64,000 bases of DNA from Beroe forskalii (Eukaryota; Ctenophora; Nuda; Beroida; Beroidae): the NCBI GenBank assembly GCA_011033025.1, contig WFMF01000005.1, forward strand, positions 1,364,001 through 1,428,000. Direction: 5' to 3'. A model generated the notes under the pieces. It did not search any database, was not told the DNA's origin, and saw only the letters and a program-made list of their open reading frames with translations. The translations under genes were made by a program, and so were the position numbers. Positions 8,909 to 19,911 of this stretch are shown here, one piece after another (the first letter of the stretch is position 1; every line of letters begins with the position of its first letter).

Positions 8909-11367
8909 GGCTATATACTGGGTGAACTGCAGTTCATATGAAGTCGTCGCGCACTTCATATGAATTCATATGAATTCATATGAGTTCATATGAATGCGTT
9001 TACCAGTTCAATAAATTTTTATATGAATGAACTTCATATGAACTTCACATGAATTCATATGAACTTCATATGAACTCCACCAAGTTCATATGAACTTCAT
9101 ATGAATTCATATGAATTCATTAAACACGGATGAACTAGTTCACCAAAATTTAGTGAACTGAGATGCATATGAATTCATATGAATGAACTAGTTCATTCAT
9201 ATGAACTGCGTTGAACTGGAGTTCACCTGAATTCATTGAACTGCGTTGAACTGCGTTGAACTACGTTGAACTGCGTTGAACTGCGTTGAACTGCGTTGAA
9301 CTGGAGTTCACCTGAGTTCATTTGAGTTCACCTGAGTTCATGTCACTCAATGGGAATAACATATGTTATTTTGGAAAACTTAGCTTTGCAACAGAATAGA
9401 CCTAAACGACTGTATGTAACTGTTAGTGTTACCCTAACCTCCACTGCGAGCACTTATTTTACGCAACACGTCCTTCCAAATTTCCAATTCCATTAGCTCA
9501 TTAGGAATGAGAAAATAATAATGTAGATAGAAATGTTATCTGACAGCGGAGGTAGTCAATGACTTGACTCAATGACTGGACTTCATGACTTGACTCGACT
9601 CGACGACTCGACTCGACGACTCGACTTCGACGACGCGACTTCGACGACTTCGACTTTGACGACTGACTCGATGACTCGACTCGGCGACTCTTGACGACCT
9701 GACTCCCACGACTCGACTCACGACTCGCTCGGCGACTTCGACCTTTGACATTTATTTGTTTTTTTACCGCGACCCCCACGACTTTGCGATCGATTCACGA
9801 CCCACACTCGACTCAACATTTGACTGACTTCGGCGACTCGACGACATTGCGACATTGACTGGCACTTCGACTTGACTCCACTCGACTCGGCTTAAATTTG
9901 ATTCGACTTTGACTCGACTCATTGACCGATCACTCGCGAAAAAGACTCGACGAATCGCGACTTTAAGGCCCATCGACGACTCCAGCTCCGCGACTCAGCG
10001 CGAAAGTCGGTCGTGCGTCAGTCCCCGGTCGAAGTCGAGTGAAATCAGTCTGGAGTCGAAAATTAGTAGTCGAGTAGTCAGTCGGCGAATGTCGAAGAAA
10101 AAGGGCGAAAGGGTCAAAGGGGTCGGAGTCAGTCAGTAGTCGGTGAGTCTCGAGTGATCAAATTGAGTCGATGAAAGAAGTAGCGGGGAAGTCGAAAGTC
10201 GGTGATTAGATCGAGGAGTCGTCGAGTCGTCGTCGAATCGTTGAGACGAGTCGTCGAGGTCGAGTCGTTGAGACGAGTCGTCGAGACAAGTCAGAGAGTC
10301 GTCAAATCAAATTAGAGTTGAGGCATCGAGTCGATTTGAGTCATCGAGTCACTGAGTGGTGGTAAGTGACTAGAGTTAATTCATGACTTTAAGTGAAATT
10401 TTTAGTTGTCACGTGACTTTACATAACAAGAGTACGAAAAAATCGTTTATGGAAGAGCTCCAAGACTTGAGTCTGATTTAACTATTTGATTTTGGAAGCC
10501 CTTTTAGTGAAATGGATCAAGATGCAGCTAATTTGGTGAAGTTTAACAGCCTCTTTAAAATTGAAAAAAGCCTTTCAATAGGTGACGTCACTCAGCAGTC
10601 AGTCAACCGGAATGAGAGACTTATCGGGCATAGATCAGAGCAGCAACGCCAAGAGGGCCCCATGGTAGCGCCAGTCGCGCCCACATCGACGCCAGGGCAG
10701 TGCCATGGTGTAAGCCACGAGGCCTTCACGACGAAGCCATGAAGACGCCATGGCTTCACAGTGGCACTGCCATGACTGCCATGATGTCACCGTGGCGCCC
10801 TTGTGGCTTCATCGTTGCCCAGTAGTGGCGTCCTCGTGGCTTCACCATGGCACTGCCCTGGCGTCACGCGGCACTGCGGTGCCGCTCTCGTATGCCGCTG
10901 ATCCATGTTTTGATCCATGCCCGAAATATCTGTTAAGTTATCATTTTGACCTTCTAGATGAACTTCGAGATGAATTCGTTGAACTCCGTTGAACTGCGTT
11001 GAACTCCGTTGAACTGCGTTGAACTCCGTTGAACTGGAGTCCGCGAGATGAACTTCCTAGTTCATATGAATTCAAAATAGAACTGGAATGCATATGAGTT
11101 CATATGAGTTCATATGCATCTCAGTTCACTAAATTTTGGTGAACTAGTTCATCCGTGTTTAATGAATTCATATGAATTCATAAGTTCATATGAACTTGGT
11201 GGAGTTCATATGAAGTTCATATGAATTCATATGAAGTTCATATGAAGTTCATTCATATAAAATTTATTGAACTGGTAAGCATTCAAATGAACTCATATGA
11301 ATTCATATGAATTCATATGAAGTGCGCGGCGACTTCATATGAACTGCAGTTCACCCAGTATATAGCC
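8909..11367. mobile_element. 2.46-kb long-TIR DNA element with exact 8-bp TSD (E1)
   Basis: TGTAAAAT flanks both ends (8901-8908 and 11368-11375). The ends are GGCTATATACTGGGTGAA and its exact reverse complement. Inverted repeats run near-identically for about 270 bp and continue as shared words for another ~150 bp. They are made almost wholly of TTCATATGAA/GAATTCATATG words, then tandem GTTGAACTGC decamers. The interior holds GACTCGACTC arrays and a GCCATGG/GGCTTCAC word-rich stretch (10660-10880). No transposase frame is present. An 8-bp TSD with GG termini is compatible with Merlin-type elements, but hAT or MULE affinity is not excluded. Confidence 0.8.
9541..10350. repeat. CGACT-word array with polarity switch, inside E1
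   Basis: Degenerate GACTCGACGACTCGACT repeats read on the plus strand to about 9975. After a centre near 9985-10010 the same word appears in reverse complement (GAGTCGTCGAGTCGTCG) to about 10350. The Ser/Arg-rich frames here are translations of the repeat. Confidence 0.75.
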
Positions 11368-11375
11368 TGTAAAAT

Positions 11376-12021
11376 TCAATCGAGTCGAATTTAGGTGTAG
11401 CAGATTACAAAGACAGTTTTTGGCCTGGATTAACGTAAACAAAACAAAATGGTCCAATGTCAGTATCAGTATGAGAATTAACATAGACTTCTTGCAATCA
11501 AAACGGAACGCTGGAACAAAACTCATGGTTTAGCATAACTAACACTAACCGACGCCGTTCTATTTTCCACTCTGCTCCTTCATAAAATTGAATAATTATT
11601 TAATTGATTTCGTTACGAATAACTTTTGATCTAATTGGAATTTTTGATGCGGTAAGAAGTATCCAATCGATTTGAATGGTAGTTTTTAAATTTGCGAATG
11701 AGGTGCTGCGTAGCTGTGTGATCTGTGTATATGCAAACCCAACAGGCCTGCTAGTGAATGATAAACTATTATTGAACTTGAAACTTCGTGCAATATGACT
11801 GTTCTTTTCAAATCATTGCATTTCAACTCTAACTTAACCATCTGGTTTAGTGGTTTCTGGCTCCCAGGTAAGTGGTGCTAGTTCATCTAGGTGGGTCCCA
11901 TGGAATGCTCTGTTATAAAAAGTTATTGAGGTGATGAGGTGTGTGGTCAGTGAATATTGCACAAGAGTCTGCTCTTGCAGCATGCTGCCTTGCTTTAGTC
12001 AGCATTTGAATTGGTCTGTGC
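11376..12021. other. No feature recognised
   Basis: AT-rich sequence between two transposons. No exon, RNA or repeat was supported on either strand. Confidence 0.4.
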
Positions 12022-12029
12022 TTTGTCTG

Positions 12030-13224
12030 CAGAGGGGGTGTCACCATCCCAAACTCAAGAAAAAGTGGTTTGGGACAGGAACAATTGGTACATTTGGGAC
12101 AAATGGGAAACCGAAATGGAACAAATGGGACTCAAGAAAGTGCATGGGGACTGGGACAAATGGGATGATTGGGACAAAGAAGACAGAGAAACATGGGAAT
12201 CTTGAAGTAAATTGGGACAGAGACAAATGGGAAAAATGGGACAAATGGGACATTTGGGACAATTGTGACATTTGGAAAAAGTAACTTGGGCTCAAATGTC
12301 TGTTTATAAGAGGCAGATTAGTGTTTTTTGTCTCACAGCCTATTTCAAAGTTGCACTTGCTGTGTTGCAGCTGCCACTGTCTTTTTCCTATTTGTATAAC
12401 CAATGCAAACAAACACAACAAAAACATTTACTTAGTATAATAAATATATTTGAATTAAAAAGAAAACTTTCTTCAAGACATCAATCTGCAAGACTTTTCT
12501 CCAACTCCGTACTTGAACTCCAACATGATCCCTTTAGGTAATGCAATGTAGAGAGCAGCAGGATCCAAATGAGTCACACCAAGATGAGTGGTGTGCAGGC
12601 TTCTTCAGTCGAATACCTACCTCAGCTTTCGGGGTGTTTAAATTGCGAGAGCTTTTTATGAGGTAGGCCCCCCAGCAGTCACCCCCTGGTACCAGGGTAT
12701 AGCACCGTCAAGTGCAGTGACCACCAGCCTGAATTAAACTGAAACTTGCTCTTTGGTCTTTGTATGTACTCCAAGCATCAAGAAATTAAGTAACACACTT
12801 AGTGAAGAGAAGTAGAGGACCGGTGGATGGATCCGGGTTATTTGTGTCCTTTTACGTTGCACATTAATAAATTAATGAGAAGTGGCATGCATCCTGATCC
12901 AATACTCCATCTTGAGAGATGCTTCTCCTGAAAATCAGGGTTAAAACATATTTGAATTAAAAAGAATAATAGTATGAATATAAGTTGTTGAACTTGATTA
13001 CTTATAGCATTGACTGAGGGGGACCCCATAGTGAAACACAAAAATTCATTTCAGTGAAAGAAAAACTAAAATCAATGTAAAAATGATAAATGACTGATTT
13101 GTTCAATTTTTTGTTTGTCCCCTATTTCCCCAATGGCCCAGTTGTCCCAATTGTCCCAAAAACTAGTCCCAAACTCAAAAAAAGTAAATTTGGACAGGGA
13201 AAATTGGGACAGTGACACCCCCTG
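12030..13224. mobile_element. hAT-like TIR element built of GGGACAAATGGG words (E6)
   Basis: Left end CAGAGGGGGTGTCACC and right end (reverse complement) CAGGGGGTGTCACTG form a CAG-type TIR. The 8-bp flanks TTTGTCTG (12022-12029) and TGTGTTTG (13225-13232) agree at 6 of 8 positions, consistent with a decayed 8-bp duplication. The left part is tandem TGGGACAAATGGGAC words (12058-12285). The right end carries the mirrored TTGTCCCAATTGTCCC. The dispersed repeat at 12443-12822 lies inside. No transposase. Confidence 0.55.
12443..12822. repeat. Dispersed ~380-bp repeat, copy 2
   Basis: Same orientation and nearly the same sequence as 7707-8081. It lies inside E6, followed by a further fragment (12945-13060) that matches the repeat piece at 3320-3380. 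Confidence 0.8.
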
Positions 13225-13662
13225 TGTGTTTGTGTTTTTAGATAAGGTGCTTGTACATCAGTGATCAGCTGTGCCATATTGAGCTTCAATCTGAATCTAA
13301 ATATTGTAGAATAACTTAAAATTTATAATACTTACATGTTTGACTGCTAACTTGCACTTTTATTCTACCTAGATATGATTGATCATTGCAGTGAAACATA
13401 GAAATCTCAATGTAATACAATTACTTATGATGAAAGCACAGGTGAATCAACTTAGATAATGTAAATCAATTTAACCTAAGTAATCACAATAATGCAAGTC
13501 TAATTTTACTTTTTTGCAATGTTGCATTGTTTCCTAGACCTGTCTTTGTAACAAATATGATTCAAGCAGTATAAGTTTAATGGTCTAACTATTATAACTG
13601 TATATAATGAACATAATCACATAGAACGAGGATAATAATGTTACAAATATTTCAATAGCTTG

Positions 13663-14580
13663 ATGACTGAAAAAAAGGTGAATAGATTTGTACATGCTGT
13701 GTCTTATTCCAAAGAGTTCTTTATTGGTGGCTTAGCTACATCAACTGCTTGTTTATTTTCAAATCCACTTGATGTGGTGAAAACAAGATTCCAGCTGCAA
13801 GGAGAACTCCAGAGTAGAGGTGCTTATGACATCAAATACAAGAACATATTTGATGCTTTTCTAAAAATTGCTCATCATGAAGGCATCACAGGTTTGCAAA
13901 AAGGTCTGGTTCCTGCCCTAGCCTTTCAAATTGTGATGAACAGTACACGACTTGGGATATATCAAACCATTATTAATTCAGGGATCACTAAAAATGAAGA
14001 TGGTGGAGAATCATTTCCAAGGCTCTTAATGGCAGGGGCATTCTCGGGGTGTTGTGGAGCTTTTGTTGGCACTCCATTCTATCTTGTAAAAGTTCAAATG
14101 CAATCAGCAGCAAATCCATCAATTGCAGTTGGATATCAACACAAGCACTCTGGACTTATAGCTGGTCTTAGAGCTGCTCACAAATCTCAAGGAGGGTTGT
14201 TCCAAGGTCTATCAAGTGCTCTCGCTAGAACTACTGTTGGCTCTGCTACTCAACTTGCAACATTCACTTCTTTCAAGCAAATCATAGGAAAATCAGGTTT
14301 GATCAAATCAGACTTTGGTATTGTTTGTGCATCTAGCATGTGTAGCAGTGTTGCAGTTACATGCACAATGACCCCATTTGATGTAGTGGCAACAAGAATG
14401 TTCAACCAGAAACATGGCCTATACTATGATGGTTGGTGGGATTGTATTTGTAAAATCTTCAAGCATGAGGGAGTTTATGGGTTTTACAAAGGGACATTTG
14501 CTCACTTTTTCCGTATTGGCCCACATACAATATTAACTCTCACAATTTGGGATCAATACAGAAAATGGTTCCTGAAATGA
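13663..14580 (+). CDS. SLC25A35: Mitochondrial solute carrier, SLC25A34/SLC25A35 type
   Basis: An intronless 305-residue frame from ATG 13663; an in-frame TAA at 13636 rules out upstream extension. Carriers of this family have three ~100-residue repeats, each with two membrane helices, and exchange solutes across the inner mitochondrial membrane. The three signature motifs are present: NPLDVVKTRFQLQGEL (about residues 34-49), TPFYLVKVQMQ in repeat 2 and TPFDVVATR in repeat 3. The lysine is replaced in repeat 3, as is usual in the SLC25A34/35 branch. YDGWWDCICK, YGFYKGTFAHFFRIGPHT and the C-terminal IWDQYRKWF also match that branch. Length is close to the ~300 residues usual for the family. 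The transported substrate is not established. An intact single exon may be the native structure or an old retrocopy. No perfect AATAAA follows closely. Confidence 0.9.
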   Translation: MTEKKVNRFVHAVSYSKEFFIGGLATSTACLFSNPLDVVKTRFQLQGELQSRGAYDIKYKNIFDAFLKIAHHEGITGLQKGLVPALAFQIVMNSTRLGIYQTIINSGITKNEDGGESFPRLLMAGAFSGCCGAFVGTPFYLVKVQMQSAANPSIAVGYQHKHSGLIAGLRAAHKSQGGLFQGLSSALARTTVGSATQLATFTSFKQIIGKSGLIKSDFGIVCASSMCSSVAVTCTMTPFDVVATRMFNQKHGLYYDGWWDCICKIFKHEGVYGFYKGTFAHFFRIGPHTILTLTIWDQYRKWFLK

Positions 14581-15752
14581 CAACCATATTTTATACCCAT
14601 AGATGCATGATAACAGGATTATTACATTAAGAATGATGTTATAAAACTTTTCAGAGATCGTCCTTCTGACTTATCTCACTGTATCTAAGCATATTAGGGA
14701 ATACTGGCAGGCCCCTTGGGCTTGCCTTTACACAGCTCACTCGAGTGTGCAATTAATTCATCAGTGCCATGTGCCCTTGGCGCATGCGTTGTCATGGGGT
14801 GTGATGTACAGAGAAGCACGATTTGCAAGTTTGAATAATGAATTAGAATTTAAATTGAGTTGATCGACTTTCACAATGTTTGGATGGAAATGTTAAAAGA
14901 TGTAATTTTAATGGATCACTCAATTTTGGCTGGATTATTTCAAAATGCTATTGATAAACAATATGATATGATATATTATTAGATTGACATCATTTGGCAT
15001 CATGATGATATTAGATACTTTGGTATCATGATGATATTAACTAGTGTGTTATGTGTATATTGAGCCCATTCAGATATTTATCATTATTATACTGGTTATT
15101 AATTTATTATTAGCAAATATTATTTTTAGGACCTTTATTAACAGTATTTCACAACTCACTAGGTAATTTATTTTATTCTCTACTTCCATCTTTCTGTCTT
15201 AAGTTTTTGTCAGATTTTTACATATGTAGAAACTTAGAAGTTAAATTCAGATATTAGTTAAAATGTAATATTAATTTTATCTCATGTCATTCTATTATTC
15301 TATATTTCATTAATAATTACTATCACTCCTGGTGAATAACTTTGAAAATTGAAAGTTTTGAAGTGATATGCTCATAATGTCATTGTAAAGCATTGAAAAG
15401 AAGGAACCGAAGCAATAAGTGGGTTTGGACAAGCTCACTTAATATTTCACATAAATGATTACATGATTCTGCAATCTGCACCAAACACTGATAGTTACAA
15501 AAATAAATTAATTAGTACCCACCTAACAGCATTAATGAAAACATTGCAAACAGCTGAACAAGAATGATATTTGGCACCCCTCCTCAATGAAGATAGTATC
15601 AGGTGATAAATCCTTTCTCACTGCTAAATTTTAGATTGCAACTTGGTGGTGAATAGATAGAATTCTCTAAATGATGATATCAATATAAACATGTTATCCT
15701 GCTATAGGATGTCACATGAATGTAGGTATTTGTGAGATGGCAGCGTGTTGCC
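14581..15752. other. Intergenic AT-rich DNA, nothing recognised
   Basis: Includes presumed 3' UTR of the carrier gene and the upstream region of the XK-related gene. No exon or repeat is supported. Confidence 0.4.
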
Positions 15753-16317
15753 ATGGGCTTATCATTCCAGACCCTTCACCTTCTCTATGACCTCGCTTAC
15801 TACACATCAGCAGTGGTTCTCAGCGTCGCTGATCCTGTATCAGGTACTGAAAACATAATGAGTAGTCTGAAGCAGTGGTAGTTTGAAATAAGAAACGACT
15901 CATTAACCAAACCAAAACCTAAATACCAGTTTACTGGGTGTTTTCAGCCAACGTAAACCAAAACCGATTTATCGAGAAATGGTAACCAGTCGTTTGCTAG
16001 TCTGAAGTAGTGGTAGTCGGAATTTTAAAGCTTATTAAACTTTTCTGACTTTCTGAATAAAACTTATTCTAAATTCAAATTGTCATTATTGAAAGTAGGT
16101 TCATGATTTATCAGCATGTATTCATTTTTGTTGAAAATATTCAGCATTTTAAAACATGTTTAACCTCTTCTTCAGATCTCGTTGTGGGCTGCTTGTACTT
16201 GACTAGCGATGAGACTGCGTTTGGTATTGCAACCATCGTGGTGTGTGTTGTTCCCTCCGTACTTCTATCTGCTCTCAGTTTTCAGTGGATCGTCTACGAT
16301 TATACTATTGAATCAGT
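15753..16317 (+). CDS. XK-related protein, first two exons (partial)
   Basis: Exon 1 (15753-15843) starts at ATG in CCATGGG and ends at CAG|GTACTG. Exon 2 (16176-16317) follows a pyrimidine-rich acceptor CTTCTTCAG and ends at a GTGAGT donor (an alternative donor lies two bases earlier). The phases join cleanly. The joined peptide begins MGLSFQTLHLLYDLAYYTSA, continues through SDLVVGCLYL and ends near LSFQWIVYDYT. This matches the N-terminal pattern of XK-related (XKR) proteins: a first helix with an embedded acidic residue, an Asp-containing loop, then a second helix ending in a (F/S)xxWxxxDY motif. XKR proteins are multi-pass plasma-membrane proteins, and some are caspase-activated phospholipid scramblases. 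Downstream exons for the remaining helices were not found, so the gene may be truncated or have a long second intron. Confidence 0.55.
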
Positions 16318-16492
16318 GTGAGTAATGTGTAATGTTTAATAGTCTCCAATAATTTTTTCCTGTTCCCAATCGCGTTTTTGTTTTACAAAAAGGCATTGAG
16401 AATAGGTTAGCAGAGATCGTGTTTTGTGGGGGTTGTGTGTATACTACCTTTACGCGTACTGTTAAATCTGAAATAGGTGGTGTGCTGAAATT

Positions 16493-16517
16493 GGTCGTCG
16501 TCGTCGTCGTCGTCGTA
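16493..16517. repeat. (GTC)n microsatellite
   Basis: About eight uninterrupted GTC triplets. Confidence 0.9.
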
Positions 16518-16554
16518 TGTCACTTTTTCGATCAACTGCTCCTTTATAATATCA

Positions 16555-16680
16555 CTCGCGTCAGAGTAGCTTGGTGTAGTGGCATCCTTCGCATTATGGG
16601 CTGCAGCTAGCTAACTGGGCTACTTTGTAGGTATTTGAGTTCAATGCTCTGTTCATGCTGATGTTCTTTATCAAAAATTT
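16555..16680 (+). repeat. Possible tRNA-derived SINE head
   Basis: TGGTGTAGTGG near 16571 fits a Pol III A box, and GAGTTCAATGC near 16637 fits the B-box core GWTCRANNC. The spacing is long (about 60 bp), tRNA folding is poor and there is no clear A- or T-rich tail. It is more likely a decayed SINE or chance than a tRNA gene. Confidence 0.25.
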
Positions 16681-18400
16681 AACAATTCTTTAGTCATAAA
16701 ATCAAAACTTAATCAATTTTCACGGAATCAATCAGATTGGATTTCAATCACACAGCCATTTGGACTTCTTTAAGTAGCGGGCAATTCGGCCAATTTACAA
16801 TGGGCAGTATTAGTGCCATCAGTTATGAATGATCTGAAGAATTGACTAGAGGAAAGTAAAACATGAGAGTTTGTCACGGTTCATGATTGATAACAATGAT
16901 AATATATCTGAATCTTTAATCTTGGTCAGTAATTAATACTATATTGTGTATCTCAATTTTGAAAATATCAAGGCGAGGTACAACATTAGCAAACATTGCA
17001 ATGATTTGATATCTGCTACGCAACACAAAAGAAAATTTTACGCGTAACCAAAATGGTGATCATAGTTATGAAACTCTGAACGGCGCGCAACGAATCTTCA
17101 AAGAGTTCTATGAAATGGCAGGAACGCGCGCGCGAACTTTTGACACGTGGAACGAAATCGCCCACGTGATATTTAGATCCGCGCGTGTTATATCAAACTT
17201 GTAGGCGATAGAAATGTATATAGCGCCCGCATAACGAGGAATATTTATAAAATTGATTTAATGATGTTAGTATTGCGATGTCACACTTGATAGAAGAAGC
17301 GTTTCATCACGGAAAATTATTTCTTGCTCATTATAAATTCCCGTAGGTGTACGCCCGCGATTGTATTTTGATTTGTGAGGTCACTTTTAGACTTTTATGC
17401 TTTATCGTCAACTCACTATGTCAGTAAATAAGACGGACAATGGTCAAATGACAGCGTGTTCTAATAGTAATACCAGCCCCAGGGAACAGGAAATTAAGCG
17501 CCTGTATACGGGAACAATCAACAACGCACAAGAAATGCTCCGGCAGGCGCAATTCTTGTTATAACGCACTACACTGGACTGGGTATTAAGCACTCTAAAC
17601 TCCAATAGTGATATGGTTGTGGGTTGACCGCTGTCATGACATCGCCCCGCCCCCCCCCCCCAATTAGTGCAACCACTACATTTGGTATGTCAGTCATTCA
17701 GGTCACTTGAGGGTGGTGATATTGCTCAATTGATGCGCCAGTCACTCAAGGAAACTGTCAGCTGGTCTCTAAAAAACTTGAACCGTGGTCCCTGAGCTTC
17801 AGTGACGAGTTCCATCGAATTTAATTCGTCTCGGTACGAAATAAATAACGACTATGAAGGATATTGTAAGATTTCCTCATTATTGAATGTAATACCAATT
17901 TAATTTATTTTTCTTAAATTTTATATAACCCAGTTTTGAGCGTTTAACCATCTACCGTCTGAGGTATTGTACAATACCTTAGCTAGTTCCATCGCTCATC
18001 TGCTTAATACTATAGCTGTTGATTGTTTACCATCTTAGGCAAACTAAGCAAGCCTTTTGCAATACCTGGGAGCTTATTATATCGTAATAGCACTTATCCC
18101 TCACCAGTTCTTGCGTTTATTCATGATAATGACGATACATTGGAATGATATCTGTTAAGCTGCAAATTACAAAAAATTAATGAACAGCGTCATCAACACA
18201 CCTGGTACAATGTACATTGTCCATTATATGCTGCCTATTGAAACGATAATTGCTCACATTAAAGTAAGATAGATACGTAATCAAACTTCAATAGTCAACA
18301 AAGCACTACCTCAGTTCAGTCTAATCGTTTTGCTTTTTGTGTTAAAATTTGTGCAACTTTATTTCATCCTGACACACAGCCTATACACTGAAATACATTG
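16681..18400. other. Intron or intergenic DNA, nothing recognised
   Basis: Searched for further XK-related exons on the plus strand and found none. Contains a short CpG-rich stretch (17040-17170) and a C homopolymer at 17647-17661. Confidence 0.4.
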
Positions 18401-18406
18401 TATGAA

Positions 18407-18574
18407 ATGCATCGAAACGGCATAGAATTTAGTTTGAGCGACCTCAAAAAATTGGAAAATAAGTGTGATAAGACTCTCAGAACAGTTCAGGAGTTGTCAG
18501 GAAATACCGCACCGTCAACTATCATTGAAAACGACTTCTTGCGGGCTAATAATGTTGATTTGTCGAAAAAATGA
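18407..18574 (+). CDS. Small ORF, possible 5' exon of the decayed exon array
   Basis: A 55-codon frame beginning MHRNGIEFSLSDLKKLE, ending DLSKK and then TGA. It is charged and helix-like in composition with no recognised domain. It sits just upstream of the first array module (18606), so it may be a relic of that gene's first exon. No splice donor is convincing. Confidence 0.2.
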   Translation: MHRNGIEFSLSDLKKLENKCDKTLRTVQELSGNTAPSTIIENDFLRANNVDLSKK

Positions 18575-18605
18575 CGCGATATTTTATGGGTTGGTCTTAG
18601 TTAAT

Positions 18606-18950
18606 TTTAATGACGTTGCGGGACAATTCTCCAGACTCTTTTAAAAGGCGCTACTTTCCAGCTCAAATCACTTCGCTCAACAGCTCTACCAACACAACTA
18701 GCTCCACCAACTCACTCAGCTTTACCAACACAACAAGCTCTAGAACCAAACATGGCCGATCTGGGATTTGCAAAGAGAGACGTGTAATATAGTGGATTTT
18801 ATATTGTACTAACTTATAACATCGTTATAGGGTTTTATGATTAGTCTAGCAATTAAAGGACTTGGATTGACTGCCTACCAAGAGGATTTGGGACATTTCA
18901 ATATGTTCCAGCACTGAGTGTTCCAGAACGTGAAGAGGTAAATTGCATTC
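18606..18950 (+). pseudogene. Degenerate A-type exon module, copy 1 of tandem array
   Basis: Segments AACACAACTAGCTC, AACAAGCTCTAGAACCAAAC, GATCTGGGATTTGCAAAG, then CACTGAGTGTTCCAGAACGTG and AGAGGTAAATTGC, match the A module seen at 21012-21839 and 22500-22716, but with insertions and stops. The following intron is conserved up to TTATTTTCACC, where element E3 is inserted. Confidence 0.55.
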
Positions 18951-19178
18951 AAGTTACTATCAGTTCCATTTCTCAATCTTATTTTCACCGAGTATGCGAC
19001 TTTTTACCCCCCCGACTTTTTATCCCCCGACTTTTTACCACCCTAAGTATCATGTGCGACTTTTTACCCCCCGTCTTTTTATCCCCATAGGTATAGAAAT
19101 GGAAAGTGTTTTGTAAAGTTCAACCATAAATCAATAATGTATAATATAATGTATAATCTGCTATTCAAATCAAACAAA

Positions 19179-19443
19179 TTACATATAATTATAAGCAATT
19201 CCACGGAGAAGTCTGTCAGCTTGAGGAAGGGTGTACTCCGAGACCAGCTTCTGGATCCGTTCGTTCCTCTTCTTCTCTCTGGCAGAGTGGGTGAAGGAAG
19301 TTCCTCTCTGGATGTCGTTGATGGTGGCTGCCGTGTGTGTCTGCTGCTTCTCCAAGGAGAGGGGTGGAGTGGAGTGGAGGTGGTCCATTGAGGATAGAGT
19401 TGGCTGCTACTACGTGTTGGAACGTCTGTTGAAAGGTGTTCAT
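19179..19443 (-). pseudogene. Captured coding-like fragment inside E3
   Basis: A GC-rich, codon-biased minus-strand segment encodes ...TAATINDIQRGTSFTHSARE and then QKLVSEYTLPQADRLLRG, with an overlapping open frame beginning MNTFQQTFQHVVAANSI, so one frameshift is likely. Composition differs sharply from the surrounding element. It may be exon material picked up by the transposon, as Pack-MULEs do. Parent gene not recognised. Confidence 0.35.
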
Positions 19444-19911
19444 CGTGATAGCTGGATAACTACTGCCCTCAGAGGACGCATTATATATGGTTCCTGCATA
19501 TGCTTACCCCACTCCTTACCCCACCTTCCCTTTGACTCCTGTTCACCCCCTCTACCCCCTTCTCAGTTAGAGCACGGTGATTCAGGCTTTTCATCAGCTT
19601 TTTTCACTCACAGCCCACACCTTGTTATCCAGGGCCATATTTTAATCTGATCACATGCTCAACTTATCACCGCATCACCTACTCAGCAACCATTAACATG
19701 CTTTTGAGTATGTATGATTTGAATAACAATGCATTTGTTACAAATTATATTTGAAATTCCTTGAAATTCCTATGCTAAACGAGCTTTGAAACCAGTGATG
19801 CATCTCGTTAAGTGGTCATGATGTGACCCAAAGCTATATGAGTACCATGATACAACGTTATATGAGTATCATGATCCGATCCTTGGTACCTGACACCATT
19901 GCTCGAACGGG

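Noticed and set aside
9501-10139. Ser/Arg-rich frames resembling SR proteins
   Set aside because: Composed of the CGACT/AGTCG word array; frames overlap on both strands.
16493-18400. Further XK-related exons downstream of 16317
   Set aside because: No plus-strand segment with hydrophobic helices and proper splice borders was found.
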